From NCBI GenBank assembly GCA_018873245.2, contig JAEMBT020000002.1:6980001-7044000 (forward strand): a stretch of DNA of 64,000 bases, written 5' to 3'. A program made the position numbers and the translations under genes. The notes under the pieces are model-generated. The model saw nothing but the letters and a program-made list of their open reading frames with translations, was not told where the DNA came from and did not search any database. This DNA is from Archegozetes longisetosus. Taxonomy: Eukaryota > Arthropoda > Arachnida > Sarcoptiformes > Trhypochthoniidae. This document shows, piece after piece, positions 40,801 to 53,400 of the stretch; positions within the stretch are counted from its first letter, which is position 1; each line of letters begins with the position of its first letter.

Positions 40801-40875
40801 AAGCTAAGTTGTATGAGGCTGAGCTGTACGAAGCTGAGTTATATGAAGCTAACTTCTATAAAGCTAACTCCTATA
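40801..40875 (+). repeat. 15-bp minisatellite
   Basis: Five tandem 15-bp units of the form AAGCTgAGtTgTATg, with up to a few changes each. One frame reads as A-x-L/F-Y-x pentapeptides, but the surrounding frame does not look like a protein. Confidence 0.8.
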
Positions 40876-41739
40876 ATGCCAAACTTCTCTTCTTATCACT
40901 CTTTCATACTTTCCTAAAATATTTTGCGCTGCTTTGCTTTTACTATAAAGATAAACTGTTTACAGTAATGTTACTCAGCTTTAGTGTCTTTGCGGCAATC
41001 AAATGGATGTGATTATGCAGTACTATGGCTTTTAAATTTGTTCAACTAAAATCGCTTTCTGCAAAGTGTTCCATGGAATATATTGTATAAACTGTTTTTA
41101 CTTCAAATTTTTCCATGTCCCCACTTCACTCCTGCAAAGTCCTATATCTAATTGAAATTATTTTACAAACAACACTTTATAGTACTCACTCGGTAGTTTG
41201 TTGTATGCTTCATATCATGCAACCAGAGATCACAGCTTAGAATCATCGAGTGAGTCTTATAAAGTGCAATCTATAGTTGAAGCAAGATTACAAACAAAAC
41301 TTTATAGGACTGGCGGTGTAATTTCTATGGTGTAACAGTACTGTCACATTGAATTATTTTGTCGTTTATTTAGTTGAGAAAACTGAAGAGAGGGATGTTC
41401 TCATTTGGGATAGTTTAGAAGAAATTTGCTTAAGATTTTCGCTTCAGATATGTTTGAATGACTAAGAAAAGGGATTCATTAGTGCATCCGGTGGATGGAT
41501 TGCTAAACCAAAAAAATGATTATTATCTCCCTTTTCTTAGCTGAGGTTGTCTCTGATCGGGCGCTTTATGCTTTTAATATATTTAGGCTTTTATCTATTT
41601 GCAATATCTTTAAGTGCTCTCTTCTGTATGGCTCTCCATACTTGAACATGACTTTTATGAATAGTAGTTTTGCCTATTTTGGGGCTACTGCATCCGAAGC
41701 ACTTACTTTACTACTGCTTATACTTTACTATAGCTTATA

Positions 41740-41903
41740 CAGTTGAACCTCTCTATGTTGAACATCTAGTTAAACCCTTCTCAACATGTAGTCAAGTCCT
41801 TTCCAACAAAAGCTTACATAAATTCATAGGAAAGTGAGACTTACTTGAAAAGTATATTTCAAAAAGGGGTTAACAAGAGGTTTAGTATAGAGATGTTGAA
41901 CTG
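41740..41903. mobile_element. MITE with pogo/Tigger-like terminal repeats, element 1
   Basis: A 164-bp element with terminal inverted repeats: left CAGTTGAACCTCTCTATG, right (reverse complement) CAGTTCAACATCTCTATA, continuing about six more bases. It is flanked on both sides by TA, the expected target duplication for the Tc1/mariner/pogo superfamily. There is no coding capacity, so it is a non-autonomous element. CAGT termini and TA duplication are seen; family assignment is from general knowledge of such ends. Confidence 0.75.
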
Positions 41904-43383
41904 TATAATAAACACAAAATATATTTTGGTCTTGAAGTATTGAATCCCTTTAGTGACTTAGAGTTAAATGGTATGCTATAAACTACTTAGGCACAGACTA
42001 TCAACTAATTTCTGATGTTAATAGGCATGACTTAGCGTATTTGGATAGAAGCACTTATAAATAAGTTTCTCTTTGTGGTACTAAATTTTCCGAATTTATT
42101 CGCTTATTTAGCTTTAAGTCATCGTTATGTGTGTTGTGTTGTGTGTGTGTGTTGGTTCACTTTCACCATCTCTGCCATTCTGTGATTGTCTGCTGACTTA
42201 TTTATGCTTTAGTTACTGTATACAAACTTAAGTGCCTTGAAATGAGTGGCAACTCTTGAGAACGCGCTGACTTGTGCGTGAGATCCAAGTTGTGTATCAT
42301 TTTTTCTCTTACTGTCAAAAAATTGAAGCTATTTTATAAATATTTTCTCAACTAAAACTGTTTTCTTTGACCCAAGAAAATATGTTACTTTGACAATTTG
42401 ATCCTCAATTTAATAAAACATTAAATGAAATACTCATAATTGAAAGCTGAACTAAACATGCTTTGATGGGATAGTGCATTCATAGAAGACTTTAGTCTTA
42501 TTGTACGGAAACTGTTGTTTTGAGCTAAGCTATCTTCTCATTCATAAGAAGATTTGATTAAGATAGTTAGAATGAAAGAGAGAATATAATAGTTCTCATA
42601 AGACTAGTATTCATAGGATTGGTAGATAACATTATGTTAGTATTGGCATTGATGTGCCATTTTTATACAGAAGGCCTGTCATAAGTATAAGAGATAGATC
42701 TGATATTTGGTTCTGCCATTTCGGATCGTTAAGCTTTACTTTAACCATTTAGTTAGACGTTGAAATGCATCAACGCACTGATTCCAACCCCATTTCTTAT
42801 CAAATATTATGTGGTGACTGTTTCTCATAGATTTCTGTCTCCGTTTTCTATTAATAGAAATTCAATACATAAACATATCGATGAGAAAAAAACGGCAAAA
42901 ATATATTAGTTTCTCTCGTCAGTGGCAAACATGAATAATGTATCTGTTTTTAAATTGATGTATTTTAGTTGTTCTTCTGTTTGGTTTGGTTCTATACAAC
43001 CGGAAAAGATTTAATGAAAATTTATTCTATCATAACTAAATTCAAATCTGGTCCACACTATTCAAAACGTGAAAACTTTACAAGTCTTAGCGCTCTTACT
43101 GCTCTTACTGCTTAAAAATAAAGTTAAAATAAATTAGAGTCTATTCACAACAATGTTATTGCCCTCGCAGACAGATGTAAAGATGTGGAAACTAAGTCTA
43201 AAGAAATCAAAACCAAAAAGTGTAATTGTGATCATCATAATGATGTCCTTGACTTGTTTGCCTTTGAAAAAAGGCAATCATCATAGTTGCGAGAGGATGA
43301 TTGCCATCATTTTTTCCCGATTACTATTCACATTTGACGCTCCAATCGTTCTGCATCTTAGGCATAATTATAGTAATTTCAAA

Positions 43384-43431
43384 GCCGGAGTTGCCGAGAG
43401 TTGGTTGGGTCAGTTTTAAGTTTAGGGCGCC
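43384..43431 (+). mobile_element. possible third tRNA-Leu-like fragment
   Basis: Reads GCCGGAGTTGCCGAGAGTTG, then a segment with TTTTAAG and GGGCGCC. The start resembles the tRNA-Leu 5' half and the two SINE-like copies at 13421 and 33091, but the match is weaker. No B box follows. Confidence 0.25.
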
Positions 43432-43458
43432 TACTCATGCTTCACCGCTTTCTCTCGT

Positions 43459-43485
43459 CTCGTTTTCTCTCTCTCTCTCTCTCTC
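43459..43485 (+). repeat. (TC)n microsatellite
   Basis: Pyrimidine tract ending in a clean CT dinucleotide run, on a longer T/C-rich background. Confidence 0.85.
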
Positions 43486-44705
43486 ATCCTTATTCTATCC
43501 TGTCTTTATCTCAAAAATTGTTGCCGACCAAAGCACTGTAATATTCCTGCAGCTGAAACAGACTAATATTGAAACTGAAGTACTGTAATATTGCTACTAA
43601 ACCAAAGCAATTTAGTGAAAACACAATGACTCGAAAAGCAGTTGCATAGATTATGTGACTCCAGAAATATGGGGCCTCAAGACCTCCTGTCTGAAGATGA
43701 AATATTTTTGTTAATTTTCAACTATTTATGTTCTGATGTCTGCGTAATTTCCATTGACTTTGAAACAGTCAATAATTGTCTGATTGTTGATATGCGTAAA
43801 CATTAGTTAGACTGCATCTCATAAATACATAAACATTGATTCATTGGAGAAAAAGTCAAACATTACCATAGATTCTGCTAAGAGATCATTTTCTATTGAA
43901 ATGGTGAATGGAGTCGTAAATAAAATTGATATTGAATTTTGGCGTTTATTTTTCACGTTTTCTCAATCATATATGAATCGATGAGTTTGCAGCTATGCTC
44001 GATCTACATAAGACATTAGATTATTTTCTCAAAATAATTGCGCCTAATATTTTCAAATGGAATATTCCTCTCTTCAATTGTGATCTTTATAAAAAGAATA
44101 TAATTGAAAGTCGGTGAATGAGTCGACTCTTTCCATTACTATGAATATTTAGAACTGTTTGAATGTTATATTATGTGAGAAACGTAACGATCTGTCAAAC
44201 AAAATCAACTCATTTTAATTGATTGCTTAAGATTGGCACTCAATTTGCAAATAAAATCCAATTTGACCGAATCTGGTTGAAGCACTTCCTGAAAAAGTCA
44301 ACTTATAAGGAAAGAGTAGAAATAGGATTGATTTAAAAGTTCAGTTTGAATCAATGTTTAATTAGATGAGTATAAGTTGAAGTAAAACTTGGTTTTATAT
44401 TGATTAGAGTTGAAAATGATTAGAATGTAAGAAAGGTTTGAGAGCTGGAGGGCAGAAGATTGGCCTAAGGGCGTACTAACGAATAAGTTAGTTATTTTAG
44501 ATAAGCTTTCGAGTACGCATTTAAAAATCTTTAGAGCTTATTAAAAGCTATTATTCGAGTACTTCTCAGAAGTTACGTGTAACAAAAGACAATCACTATT
44601 AAGTAGAAGGATGAATAAGAAATGTAAGCTTTGATCTGATACTTGAAAATAGGCATAATAGAAGTGAGTGTTGAATAAAGTGCTCAAGTAGAGCAGATCA
44701 AGTAG

Positions 44706-44782
44706 TTGTGCAGTTTTGTAGTTGTGCAGTTCTGTAGTTCTGTGCAGTTCTGTAGTTCTGTACAGTTCTGTAGTTCTGTGCA
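44706..44782 (+). repeat. TAGTTCTGTGCAGTTCTG tandem repeat
   Basis: About four to five imperfect units of GTAGTTSTGTGCAGTTCT. Open frames on both strands cross it only because the unit lacks stop codons. Confidence 0.85.
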
Positions 44783-45270
44783 TCTCTCATTTACTAATGC
44801 TCTCTATGTTTGTTGAAGTATTGTACATAAATTTAATAAACCTCTCTATTCTATATGAGCAATTATCATATAAGAGAACCAGCAACTCCTTTCTCCCATT
44901 CATTGTCAACAATAGTTTCCTTTCGATCCATAGTTTTGTTTTGCTGAATAGTTTTGTTTCGCTGATGAGTGTCTGTATGGATTGTGTGCATTAAGGGACA
45001 ATATTTCTGTTAAGCATCTTTTCTTCGGTATGCAATCTTGAGCGATTAGTGTTTCCCTTTTTGCTTTGCCTGCATTGGCCCTCCTTTCAACATAGCACAA
45101 CTTAAAATGGTCGGAACCGTTCTTTCAAACGCTTCCCCACAACAACAAAAATCTCCCTTCTGCCTTCACGGCCAGCCAACTTAAGTCCATTAAATCTTAT
45201 AGTTTTAAGTAATAACTCAAATCAACTGCACAGCTGCGAGCCTTCAGTGAGGCTTCGTTTTTAGTTGACA

Positions 45271-45446
45271 CAGTCGTCTCCCGTTATAATGAACGGCTTA
45301 ATGCGCTAGGAATCGGTGGATTATAACGAGAGTTGACTATATAGAATATAGGGTGCATTGTTTGGGAAGTAAAAAATGTTGTAAAAAGTATACATTTATA
45401 GTTGATAGTTGACTAAATCTAAGTTGATTATAGAGAGGTTGTACTG
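45271..45446. mobile_element. MITE with pogo/Tigger-like terminal repeats, element 2 (composite)
   Basis: Left end CAGTCGTCTCCCGTTATAAT, right end (reverse complement) CAGTACAACCTCTCTATAAT, giving 176 bp. TA follows the right end; the left flank is CA. An additional inverted copy of the end, GTCAACTCTCGTTATAATCC on the minus strand, lies inside near 45318-45340, so this may be one element nested in or partly duplicated within another. The right end matches those of the element at 41740-41903, placing both in one family. No coding capacity. Confidence 0.65.
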
Positions 45447-47404
45447 TATAGAATTGAAAAAGTTAAGTTATATTTTTATTTCTCCTGCTGTCCAGCTCTA
45501 AGTTTGGTTAGCTTTACGCTTGAGGGATGATAGACTTACTAGAAGTTGTAGATCTCCTAAACTGACTATTGTGTAGATGTTATTGAAACTTTGGTTTTGC
45601 TTTTGTGGTTCTTTTGTGTATTTCTTTAATGTCGTGCTGTGCGCGGATAATTTGCTCCAGCAAACTTTCAAAGATTCCCTTCTTATACTATATTACTTAT
45701 ACATTATTTATAACAACCATTACTTATTAACCTGTTTAGGGACTTTCATTTCACTTTCAATATCATAATCACTTTAATTCGCATGCAATCAAATTCAAAT
45801 CGGTTTGAATATCTAATCATCTCAAACAATTTATATGTTTATTACGTAACATGTTGTTTAGCTTTATTCTATACTCTCCTAATTTGTCATTAATAGTCTC
45901 ATCTCTTAAACCGAATAATTATTTCTAACCTTCTACTTTGTTTTCACTTTTAAATAACTATCAAATCACTTTCAAATGAACGTCTAGGCACAACTTTGGT
46001 TTGAAGTTGAATACAAAAGAATTTTTTTCTCGAAACAAGTTCTATTCTCAAATTGAAAACTAGTTTTTCAAACATGTAGATAACTATTTCGGATTTTTTG
46101 TTTCACTTATTTCAATCATCTTACTGCTTTGAGAGTCATGTTGTTTAGATGCAAATTTGACAGACAAGACATTTGATTCATTGTCGCTGATAACTAATTT
46201 GAACAAAATCCATCTCATTTTAATGTAATAAAACGTTCAACTCTACCAAAAGTGACCATAAGCGAAGTCTATAATAATAATAAATGATCAGAAAATTAGA
46301 TAAAATGGTAGATATTTAGCTAATAATTAAGTTATTAGCCATTTAAGGAATTGTTACTACGCATTTATTTCAAATGTAACATTAATCATATTTGATTGCA
46401 ATTAAAATGCATAACAGATCTGCAATTATCTACTTAGATAAAACTTGCCTTTCAACGCATTCGCAACTCATGCAAATCGTGTTATTTATATTAATATTTC
46501 AAAATAATACTCTATTGTTATCTCATTAATTTGCTTGCAATATAGCAAACTTGTCTTTATTAGATGAAGCTAAATATTTTGTCTCTACAAATCTTATTAC
46601 AAAATTTACACTTGAATAAGTCGGATATAAAACATTTTAAAATTCAAGTAGAATTCATACCAAACTTATTAGAAATTAATCACAAAGTAATTAGAAAAGC
46701 ATGTTATCCTTTTATCATTCACAATTAATAAAGTAATCAGTTACTCATAATTTGATTAAATAACTATTTTCACTCGCAAGTACTGAATCTTTCAATTACG
46801 CGAATGATAGATTAGACGATTATACGATACAATGTTTCAAAATGAACTTAACCTAACCCAAGCTAACCTAACCTGATCTTAAGGGAATCAAACCTAACCC
46901 AACTTAATAAAGTGCCTTCAATTTTGGAACGTTAGAAACGTTGTAAAGTAGTCGTGAAAGGAATTTATTGAAACTCGTTTTATATCAATTAAATCTATGC
47001 GAGATATATTGAGGCATTGATGCGCATTGTATATGGTGAAAGTATGTGGACTGCATATTAAATTCTTTTTGGCATAATTTTCAGGCATACCTTAAAAACA
47101 TGATCACTTAAATTCTCTCTCTTATACTCTTATTGAAGATATGCCAGTATTTAATAATATTTTATTGGAATTAACATAATTCACAAATTTAGATAATGCA
47201 TGAGAAAACATTTTTTATTAAAAAAGCAACATATAATACACATAAGACATAAAATAGATATAACACACAAAATAGACAGAACACACAGAGCACATCGTAG
47301 AGTGTAGAAAACTGACATAAAGATAGAGCCCATATGTATAGAGATCTCATAGTATGACGAGATAGAGCCTCATTTTTCATATTTATTATTTTCATATATT
47401 GCAG

Positions 47405-50400
47405 ATGTAATAAACAGTGGTAGTGTCAGCAGTGGGCCATCATTCGAAGAGGAACCGAGCGATTCATTTATCGTGCGCAGCAAATCTGCAATTCTCCGAT
47501 GCAAGACGTTAAACGCACTGAAAGCGTGGTTCAGTTGTAATACTGGTCAGAATAATTAATGCAGTTTAAATTAAACTTATCCTTGTTAGTTATGTAAACA
47601 CCAGATTTATTATGCAGGCGATGAAAGATCCATTCAGAATAAACAAAATGGTCATAACTATGTTGATCCACAAACAGGAATTAGGATTGTAAGCATTATT
47701 TACATAAATATTTATTATTGTTTACAGTAAATTATGACAGAGCTGGTTCTAACCAACTTAACCTAACCTAATCTAATAACTTTTTTACTTTAGATTGAAC
47801 TCGATTTAGAAGTTACAAGAAATGACATCGAAGAACATGCTAAAGCTGGATATACGACCCCATATCAGTGCTGGTGTAGTGCTTACGGCGGTCATCAAGA
47901 AATTATTAGCCGACGCGCCTCTATCTTATTTTCATGTGAGTTAAAACTACAAAAAAGTTATTTTGATTCTAGATTTAATGATAAAGATTATCATATCTAA
48001 GGAAGAGCCTTAATTGTTTAGACAATACTTAGAGTCGAGACAAGCCTATTTGATTGTATGCTTTTATATCTGAATTTCCAGCTGAGAGTATGGTTTACTA
48101 TCTCTAACTGTAAAACTGCAGCTTCACTATTGCACTAACACTATTCTGGAGCAATACTATGGGCTTTAATTTCCTTTAAACTGACTCCGCAGTCATTTAT
48201 GCTCATCACATCTTTCGGGCTGACATCCTTCTCAGCTCAGCGTCACTTTAGTAATATATAAAATAAGATCTGCTAAATACTTTGCCATTTATTCCATGCT
48301 TTTACTAACTTTTCTCATCTCATTAATTGCCCCTTTTGTTGATCTATTGTTTGAAAGTTAATGTGTCTGATATTGTTTTATCAATGATATCTTTTTGTTC
48401 ATAACTGCAGAGAAAGTTGTGCAAAGCTATTGTTTAGAGTTTAGTATCTCTTTTATACTCTTTACTGTTTTGGTATGAATTGGTTTATATACGGTATTCA
48501 GAATAATCTTTGAAGAGAGGAGTAAGGCATACACGACTACAACGTCAATCAATTATAATGTCAAATGCAGATATAACTCAATGCACTTAATGTAATTGAT
48601 TTTCCCCATTTTCTTTCTCCTCTTCTAACTCGCTGTCTCTATCAGACTTACACTATTTCATCACTACATCACTACATCCAAAAAAGATCCTAATTCTAAC
48701 TCTAGCTCCAGCTCTAATAGTTTGATGTAACGGCATTTCATACTAACTCTAGCTCAATGGTTTGATGTAACGCCATTTGATTCCCTTTTGATTGAGACTG
48801 CTGCATTGCTTCCTATTGTATTTTCCGCCAGCCTTAGGCTTAGAAGAAGTCCCTTTTCTGACAAGATTCAAGCTTGAAATAGTGAGCACTCTTGTTTCGC
48901 TTCACATCAATCAATACTAATCGATTTAATCCCCTTAAAGTATAATAACTTTGCTAAATGCATGTAATATATAACCGACAATTTTGCCATAAATGTAAGC
49001 CAAACGCTCTGATCAGCCTTTTGATCATACTCTTCGTCTTTTACTGGTTCTCTTTTAATCCGCTTTCATTAGTTCATAATAGTTATTATTTGTGTTATTT
49101 CGTTACTTTTCTACTCTATTGTCGAGAAAAGCTATTATTCTTTTATGTTTTATTTAATATAATATGATTTCATTTATCCGTTTGTTTATATTATATTTAT
49201 TTTGATTGAATTACAAACAGTTTTGCGCAAACATTTCATAAACGAGCCATTGTCACAATCGGTAGAGCTAAACTCCCAAACAAGTTTTACTTGTTTGCCG
49301 CCCGAAGGAGACCCAAAGCCAGCATTGTTTTGGCTAAAGAATGGCGAAATAATTAACGCGAGCAATCGAGGGACAGGGCAGGTTTGGGATGATAGGGCGT
49401 CAGATATAATCCCGCATAATTTGTCAGTGGATCATGATAATTATTTCATAGCACACGACTCATCATTGATAATTAAACAAGCTACATTAGCAGATCAGGC
49501 CAACTTCACTTGTGCTGTTCGCAATCCGGCTGGTGTTAGATATAGTGAAGCTGCTCAGCTAACTGTTTATGGTAAGATTCCACATTTATCACCTCATCCT
49601 TTAATCATCTCATCCCTTAATCCTCTTTTCTTCTCCCTAAATCTTTCTGACTTTCGCTCATATCTAACACATTCAAAGCTGAATAGGTTTTTAAAATAGG
49701 TTTTTATATAAGCTATAAATACTTGCCATAATCTTATTAAGAACTTATTTTCAGTGAATGGCGGTTGGAGTAGTTGGGGAAGTTGGTCAAGTTGTAATGT
49801 GGCAAATAAATGTGGCAGAGGATCACAGAGAAGAGTGCGCTATTGCAGGTAAACAATCATATCTGTCAACTTAACAATGTGTTTGCTTGTAGGAGAGTTA
49901 CTCAGCTTAAATTTAGCACCAGCTTATATAAGATTTGAACTATTTTCATTCTTATACTAACAATTACTCTCATAAATCATCTAGTGTTATTTTTGGGACT
50001 TTACTCATTCTCTATTAACTCACGCTTCAGATCAAATTAGTTTCTTAAACACTTTATTATTACTTAGTGAATCTTTCATTTCGCTTTGTTTCTTACTTAT
50101 TGTTTCGTTTGTTTATCCACCGATTCTTTATTTTGACTATCAAACTAAATGTCTGATGAAATACTACTTTCATTCTGCCAATTTGCATAAGTTTATTGTT
50201 CATCATTGAGTTCGTGAACTTTTAAATAACTTTAGGTAAAAAGTTACGAATAATCCGACTCGATCGAAACTGAATTACAACGTTGATTTCTTCTTTAATT
50301 TTATAATTTAATGAGATTTATTCATTCAAAATAATTGAAAGACTGTATTAGCTTTAATCATACTATTATTTAAATGAGTTTATAGGGCTTACTTAAATGG

Positions 50401-53400
50401 GTATATAAGGCTGTTGTAAAAAAGTAAATGAGATAGAATTGAGGAAATTAGTTATCTATGGTTTTTAATTGTGGCCTTTTGTACTTCTAGTAATCCGGCA
50501 CCAGTGAATAATGGCCAGTCTTGTGTTGGAGAATCGACCCAAACCAGTGACTGTAGCGTTATTTGTTCTCCAATTCACGGTTCATGGACTTCATGGAGTA
50601 AGAGTTCCTTTTATATTACATTCATCTGATAGTATAAATCAAATGTTATATTTATTAACCGTTTAATTAATATACGAAGTAAATGTTTTTGAAAAGTTTT
50701 AATAAGATAAAATCTGATTTATAGGTTCGTGGTCTACATGTTCTCATGAATGTTCACAAGTATGTAGTACATCGTTTTTGCTAATATTGAAAAAAGCGAA
50801 TATATTTTTATATTTTATTTTTTTATATATAATCTAAATATTAGGTGAGACGACGTATTTGTAGCAACCCATCACCAAAATACGGCGGACAGCATTGTGT
50901 GGGTCATGACTTCCTAATCAAGAACTGCACCGGAGGCATGTGTAGAAAATTAGGTGAGTTGACGGCTTCACTACTTTTCAAACTATCGAACAATAGATGA
51001 ATGACAAAAAACTGTTCAATTATTGAGTTTGACTTTAGTCATACAGTTTCCTAACGGAAGCACTTTCTCACGCTTATAATGTTCGGAAAGCTTTTATCCT
51101 GAATATAATACCTTTTAGTTAGTCTTCTCTTACAACTATCAAACTTTAGATTTGACGTTTCACTTAGTCAACCGTTATTTTAGTTTAGAAAGAGTTGCCA
51201 TTTGAATGTTTTTTGTAAATTTTAGTAAGTTATCATTTGATTAGTTGAAAAGAGTTTTCAGTGTTTTTATGACTTTAGAAAATTATTAGTTAGATAGAAC
51301 TGACTCATATGAACATGGGTTACAGCATAGACGTATTGGTCGATATTTTGTGATAGAAATTTTATAGCAAGTCGTAAATGGATGCCACGCTTTCACTTAC
51401 AATTTATTTCGGTTCATTCATATCCTAAGTAACAACCCATCAGACAGTATCCTTTTTATATCAATTTATGCTAAATATTCAATAGATTGAATACTGACTG
51501 GCAGCCATTAGATTTTATAGTATGGCAGTCATATTAGATATAGTTTTCAAGTATAGTGAATATAGTTTTCAAGTATAGTGAATATAGTTTTAAGGCATAC
51601 TGAATATAGTTTAAAGCATAAACTTGTAAAAATACATAAACATGTCAAGCAATTGACGGACGAATATAAATTAGATATAAGCCAACAAACTCAGAGCAGA
51701 GCAGTTATCACCCGACAGTTCAAAAGCCATCTCAGTCCAAGCCTAATGCAATGTTAATAAAGTTTGGCTCGATTGTGTAACGACTGCAAGTAAGTCAGAA
51801 TCATCAGTGAAGCAAAGTATTGTACATGTATTAGTTAACGAAAATTGCTTGCTTTCAACCTAATGGTTAGTCTACAATATAGTTGTAATGTTATTTGGTC
51901 CGCACAAAGCGGAAGATAGCATCTCAATTGCGATTGAATGTCAGCCAAACTGCCTGATTAGTGCTATATTAATTCGCAAATGGGCTTTTGGTCGGACTTT
52001 GGGAGGGCACATACAAATGCAAGTGATAGCAAGTGAAATGGTTGAAAAGTTTGTGATATATAGCTATGGTTGGAAAGTTTGTGATATATAACTATGTTGA
52101 TGGGGATGTTTTCATTTCTGCTCTAAGAATGAGTCATCCCATTTAGGCATAGACAGAAGTGCATTCAAGTCATTCTCTCATATTGAACCATTCTCATCCA
52201 TTGCCTACTATCCAAGCATTTTCACTCTATTCTCATCCTTCCTTCCTCTTTCTTTGCTTTTCATCTCTAGTTCCATATCTTTCTCTGCTCTAACTGTCTA
52301 TTTCTCTAACTTCTAACTATGTATCAGATCACAGACCATTAAGTGCAGGACTACTATGAAAGAGGCAGTAGAGGAGGCGATTCGCTGAATAGCTGTGCCA
52401 TTGCTGATGTGATAGTTGTGCCGATGTTAGACTTCTTATTCGCATTTTGATCTATAGCATTAGCATTGCATGCGTTTACATAACGTATAACTTAGTGCAC
52501 ACCACTTTGTGTGATCATCAAAATGCCATCACATTCAGTGATTCCCCCAATTTCTTCTTCAACATATCTACACATAGCCACCGTTTGTCACTAGTTTCGA
52601 TCGACTTTTCTTTTCATTTCTGCCTTCAGTTTGCGTTATTTTTGATTTTGATGGTATGCTATAAAATATTTGATGCTAAGGGTTGTTGGGTTGCCCGTGT
52701 TTCGATGCTGATTCCCCATGTTTCAATGTTGATTCCCCATCTTTCAATGTTGATTCCCCATCTTTCAATGTTGATTCCCCATTCTCCATTTGTCTTATAT
52801 GCATTTCCTTTGAAGAGAATGAAGACTAAAACGCATTTCCCTTTAGTGATAAGATCAGTTGCAACTATTGAATTGACATTCAGATTGTAAATATTTTTTC
52901 CTCTTCTATACACCAGATCTCTATCAGTTGCAACGAAGGGAGAAAGAAGAGAATGGTTCGACTGACAACGAGCAACAAATTTATCTCATGTCAATTATTA
53001 CAACAACTACTTTTCTATTTATATTTCTTATCTGTATATTTGTCATACTGAGACGTAGACGGTATAAAAATCAAGGATGGAACGATGCCGACGAAGAAAG
53101 AGTCGGCGAAGACGGACATGCAATGCTTTTACTGTTGCAACAGCAAAACCAACAGCCAGATTTGATTCGTAATGGAACTGCTCCTGAAAAGTGTCAACTC
53201 ATTTCTAGGCTCAATACTTGTAACACCAATCTCTTGGATCACTTTGTCGTCAGGTGTGATCCTTTACCTTCAGTTCCTCACGCTATTAGTAGTTCTGACA
53301 TCAACAGTCATAATAACTTTTCTAATAGTAATCAAACCTCTTTTAATCAATTGTCTGCCTCCATATCTGGAACACCTAAACTTATGCCTACCTCAGCCTT

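Larger units (their letters stand above)
37003..47404. other. 10-kb gene-poor region upstream of the first visible UNC5 exon
   Basis: No frame here resembles a known protein. Because the UNC5 signal-peptide exon is missing, part or all of this stretch may be UNC5 intron 1. It contains two MITE-like elements (41740-41903, 45271-45446), short tandem repeats (39790-39885, 40801-40875, 43459-43485, 44706-44782), a diverged repeat with the core ACTTTATRG (near 38953, 39520, 41175, 41298) and CCTAACC-rich patches near 46855-46915. Confidence 0.55.
50954..52916 (+). other. UNC5 intron before the transmembrane exon
   Basis: 1.96-kb intron with three tandem repeats: 51541-51620 (TTTCAAGTATAGTGAATATAG units), 52029-52097 (two units with AAGTTTGTGATATATA) and 52698-52790 (GTTGATTCCCCATCTTTCAA units). 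No coding exon was recognised between TSP repeat 2 and the membrane segment. Confidence 0.65.

Noticed and set aside
43384-43431. A tRNA gene
   Set aside because: Only a 5'-half-like match. No TTC arm or B box, no folded acceptor stem.
45577-45768. Hydrophobic N-terminus MLLKLWFCFCGSFVYFF as the missing UNC5 signal-peptide exon
   Set aside because: It looks like a secretion signal, but no GT donor after it gives the phase needed to join 47405 while keeping the leader. Left unassigned.
52447-52913. Open frames with repeated SMLIPH or WGINIE
   Set aside because: Produced by the 21-bp tandem repeat inside a UNC5 intron.
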